A DNA stretch of 7,604 bases, taken from NCBI RefSeq assembly GCF_947254095.1, contig NZ_CAMYBV010000033.1, positions 1 to 7,604 on the forward strand, read 5' to 3'. The notes below the pieces were generated by a model that was not told where the DNA came from, ran no database searches, and saw only the letters and a program-made list of their open reading frames with translations. A program made the translations under genes and the position numbers. This stretch comes from an uncultured Mobiluncus sp. Its GTDB lineage: Bacteria > Actinomycetota > Actinomycetes > Actinomycetales > Actinomycetaceae. Shown one piece after another: positions 6,624-7,604 of the stretch. Each line of letters begins with the position of its first letter. The stretch's first letter is position 1.

Positions 6624-7604
6624 TTACCCGCGAGTCAGTTTCCGGTAAACCACCCGGTGCGGGCGGGCCGCTTCCGGCCCCAGTCGCTCGACCTTATTGG
6701 CTTCGTAGCCTTCAAAGTTGCCTTCGAACCAGAACCACTGAGCCGGGTTTTCCTCGGTACCCTCATAGGCCAAAATGTGGGTCGCCACGCGGTCGAGGAA
6801 CCAGCGGTCGTGGGTGACGACCACGGCACAGCCGGGGAACTGCAACAGGGCGTTTTCCAGCGAACTCAAGGTTTCCACGTCCAAATCGTTCGTCGGTTCG
6901 TCGAGCAGCAGCAGGTTTCCGCCCTCTTTCAAAGTCAGAGCCAGGTTGAGACGGTTACGTTCCCCACCGGACAGGACACCCGCAGGTTTCTGCTGGTCAG
7001 CGCCCTTGAAGCCGAAAGCGGACACATAGGCGCGCGACGGCATCTGCACCTTGCCGACCTCGATGTAATCCGCCCCGTCGGAGACAACCTCCCACAGCGT
7101 CTTTTCCGGGTCAATGCCCGCGCGAGCCTGGTCGACATAAGAAATTTTCACGGTTTCCCCGATTTTCAGCTCGCCGCCATCGAGGGGCTCCAACCCGACA
7201 ATGGTCTTAAACAGGGTCGTTTTCCCCACCCCGTTAGGCCCGATAACGCCCACGATACCGTTTCGCGGCAAGCTAAAGCTCAACCCGTCAATCAGGGTAC
7301 GGTCCCCAAAACCTTTCTTTAAGTCCTTTGCCTCCAGCACCAGAGTGCCCAATCGCGGCCCCGGCGGAATCTGGATCTCTTCAAAATCAAGTTTTCGAGA
7401 CTTCTCAGCCTCCGCGGCCATCGCTTCATACGCCTGCAAACGGGCCTTCGACTTGGCTTGACGTCCCTTCGCGGATTGGCGCACCCACTCCAGCTCTTCC
7501 TTCAACCGTTTTTGGAGTTTGGCGTCTTTGCGTCCCTGAACTTCCAAACGTTCCTGCTTCTTTTCCAGGTAGGTGGAGTAGTTGCCCTCATAGGGGTACA
7601 GGTG
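6624..7604 (-). CDS. ettA: Energy-dependent translational throttle protein EttA, ABC-F ATPase (C-terminal 326 residues, 5' partial)
   Basis: EttA is a soluble ABC-F ATPase that binds the ribosomal E site and gates the first steps of elongation according to the ATP/ADP state. The frame stays open to the window edge, so the N-terminal ATPase domain (about 230 residues by comparison with the usual 555-560) lies outside. Counting from the first visible residue, 1-60 form the end of the P-site tRNA interaction motif linker: YEGNYSTYLEKK, then a charged helix ending KELEWVRQ-like (here EELEWVRQ) and KGRQAKSKARL. The second ATPase domain follows with Walker A GPNGVGKTT (122-130), signature LSGGE (211-215), Walker B LLLLDEP with Glu236, the D-loop NDLD, and the H-loop His265 in THDRWFLDR. 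The C-terminus RPHRVVYRKLTRG is typical of actinobacterial EttA. All visible motifs are intact. An internal TTG at 7547 is not a start, because the linker homology continues upstream of it. Confidence 0.97.
   Translation of the reverse strand, partial: HLYPYEGNYSTYLEKKQERLEVQGRKDAKLQKRLKEELEWVRQSAKGRQAKSKARLQAYEAMAAEAEKSRKLDFEEIQIPPGPRLGTLVLEAKDLKKGFGDRTLIDGLSFSLPRNGIVGVIGPNGVGKTTLFKTIVGLEPLDGGELKIGETVKISYVDQARAGIDPEKTLWEVVSDGADYIEVGKVQMPSRAYVSAFGFKGADQQKPAGVLSGGERNRLNLALTLKEGGNLLLLDEPTNDLDVETLSSLENALLQFPGCAVVVTHDRWFLDRVATHILAYEGTEENPAQWFWFEGNFEGYEANKVERLGPEAARPHRVVYRKLTRG

Noticed and set aside
6611..6628. Palindrome around GGCTAGCC overlapping the ettA stop codon
   Set aside because: It is short, has a central mismatch and too small a loop for a stable hairpin, and no T-tract follows; likely chance.
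6657..7322. 221-codon plus-strand ORF antisense to ettA
   Set aside because: It is fully covered by conserved EttA coding sequence; no motif or ribosome binding site supports it.

Overview
The window carries four protein-coding genes and reads as a chromosomal segment of an actinobacterium of moderate GC content. The evidence is the actinobacterial form of three genes: an M1 aminopeptidase with the FDGITYAKGA active-site tyrosine motif, a long MalQ with an extra N-terminal domain, and an EttA ending in RPHRVVYRKLTRG. Moderate GC, together with GTG starts and good Shine-Dalgarno sequences, would fit an Actinomycetaceae member (for example a Mobiluncus-like or Varibaculum-like organism). That placement is inference only. 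I see no mobile element, CRISPR array, tRNA or rRNA.

Layout. Positions 1-1839 (+) hold the C-terminal 612 residues of aminopeptidase N, with the gene start outside the window. A 140-base convergent gap follows. Positions 1980-4082 (-, or to 4106 with an upstream ATG) encode the most unusual protein here: a membrane protein whose core aligns with the EIIC permease domain of the glucose/N-acetylglucosamine PTS family. It has no EIIB or EIIA domain, and the two hallmark sugar-binding residues are replaced (His to Ser, Glu to Lys). A lysine/alanine-rich N-terminal tail and a proline/tyrosine-rich C-terminal tail of about 230 residues flank the core. Positions 4285-6456 (-) encode the GH77 4-alpha-glucanotransferase MalQ, with all three catalytic carboxylates present. 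Positions 6624-7604 (-) encode the C-terminal 326 residues of the ABC-F translation factor EttA, with the gene start outside the window.

How they relate. ettA, malQ and the EIIC-like gene are co-directional but separated by 167 and 178 bases, so each may have its own promoter. PepN (peptide breakdown), MalQ (maltodextrin remodelling) and EttA (translation gating by energy state) are housekeeping functions. The EIIC-like gene next to malQ suggests a link to sugar metabolism, but its altered binding site argues against ordinary PTS transport. It is the best candidate here for an undescribed function, such as a sugar sensor, regulator or membrane scaffold derived from a PTS permease.
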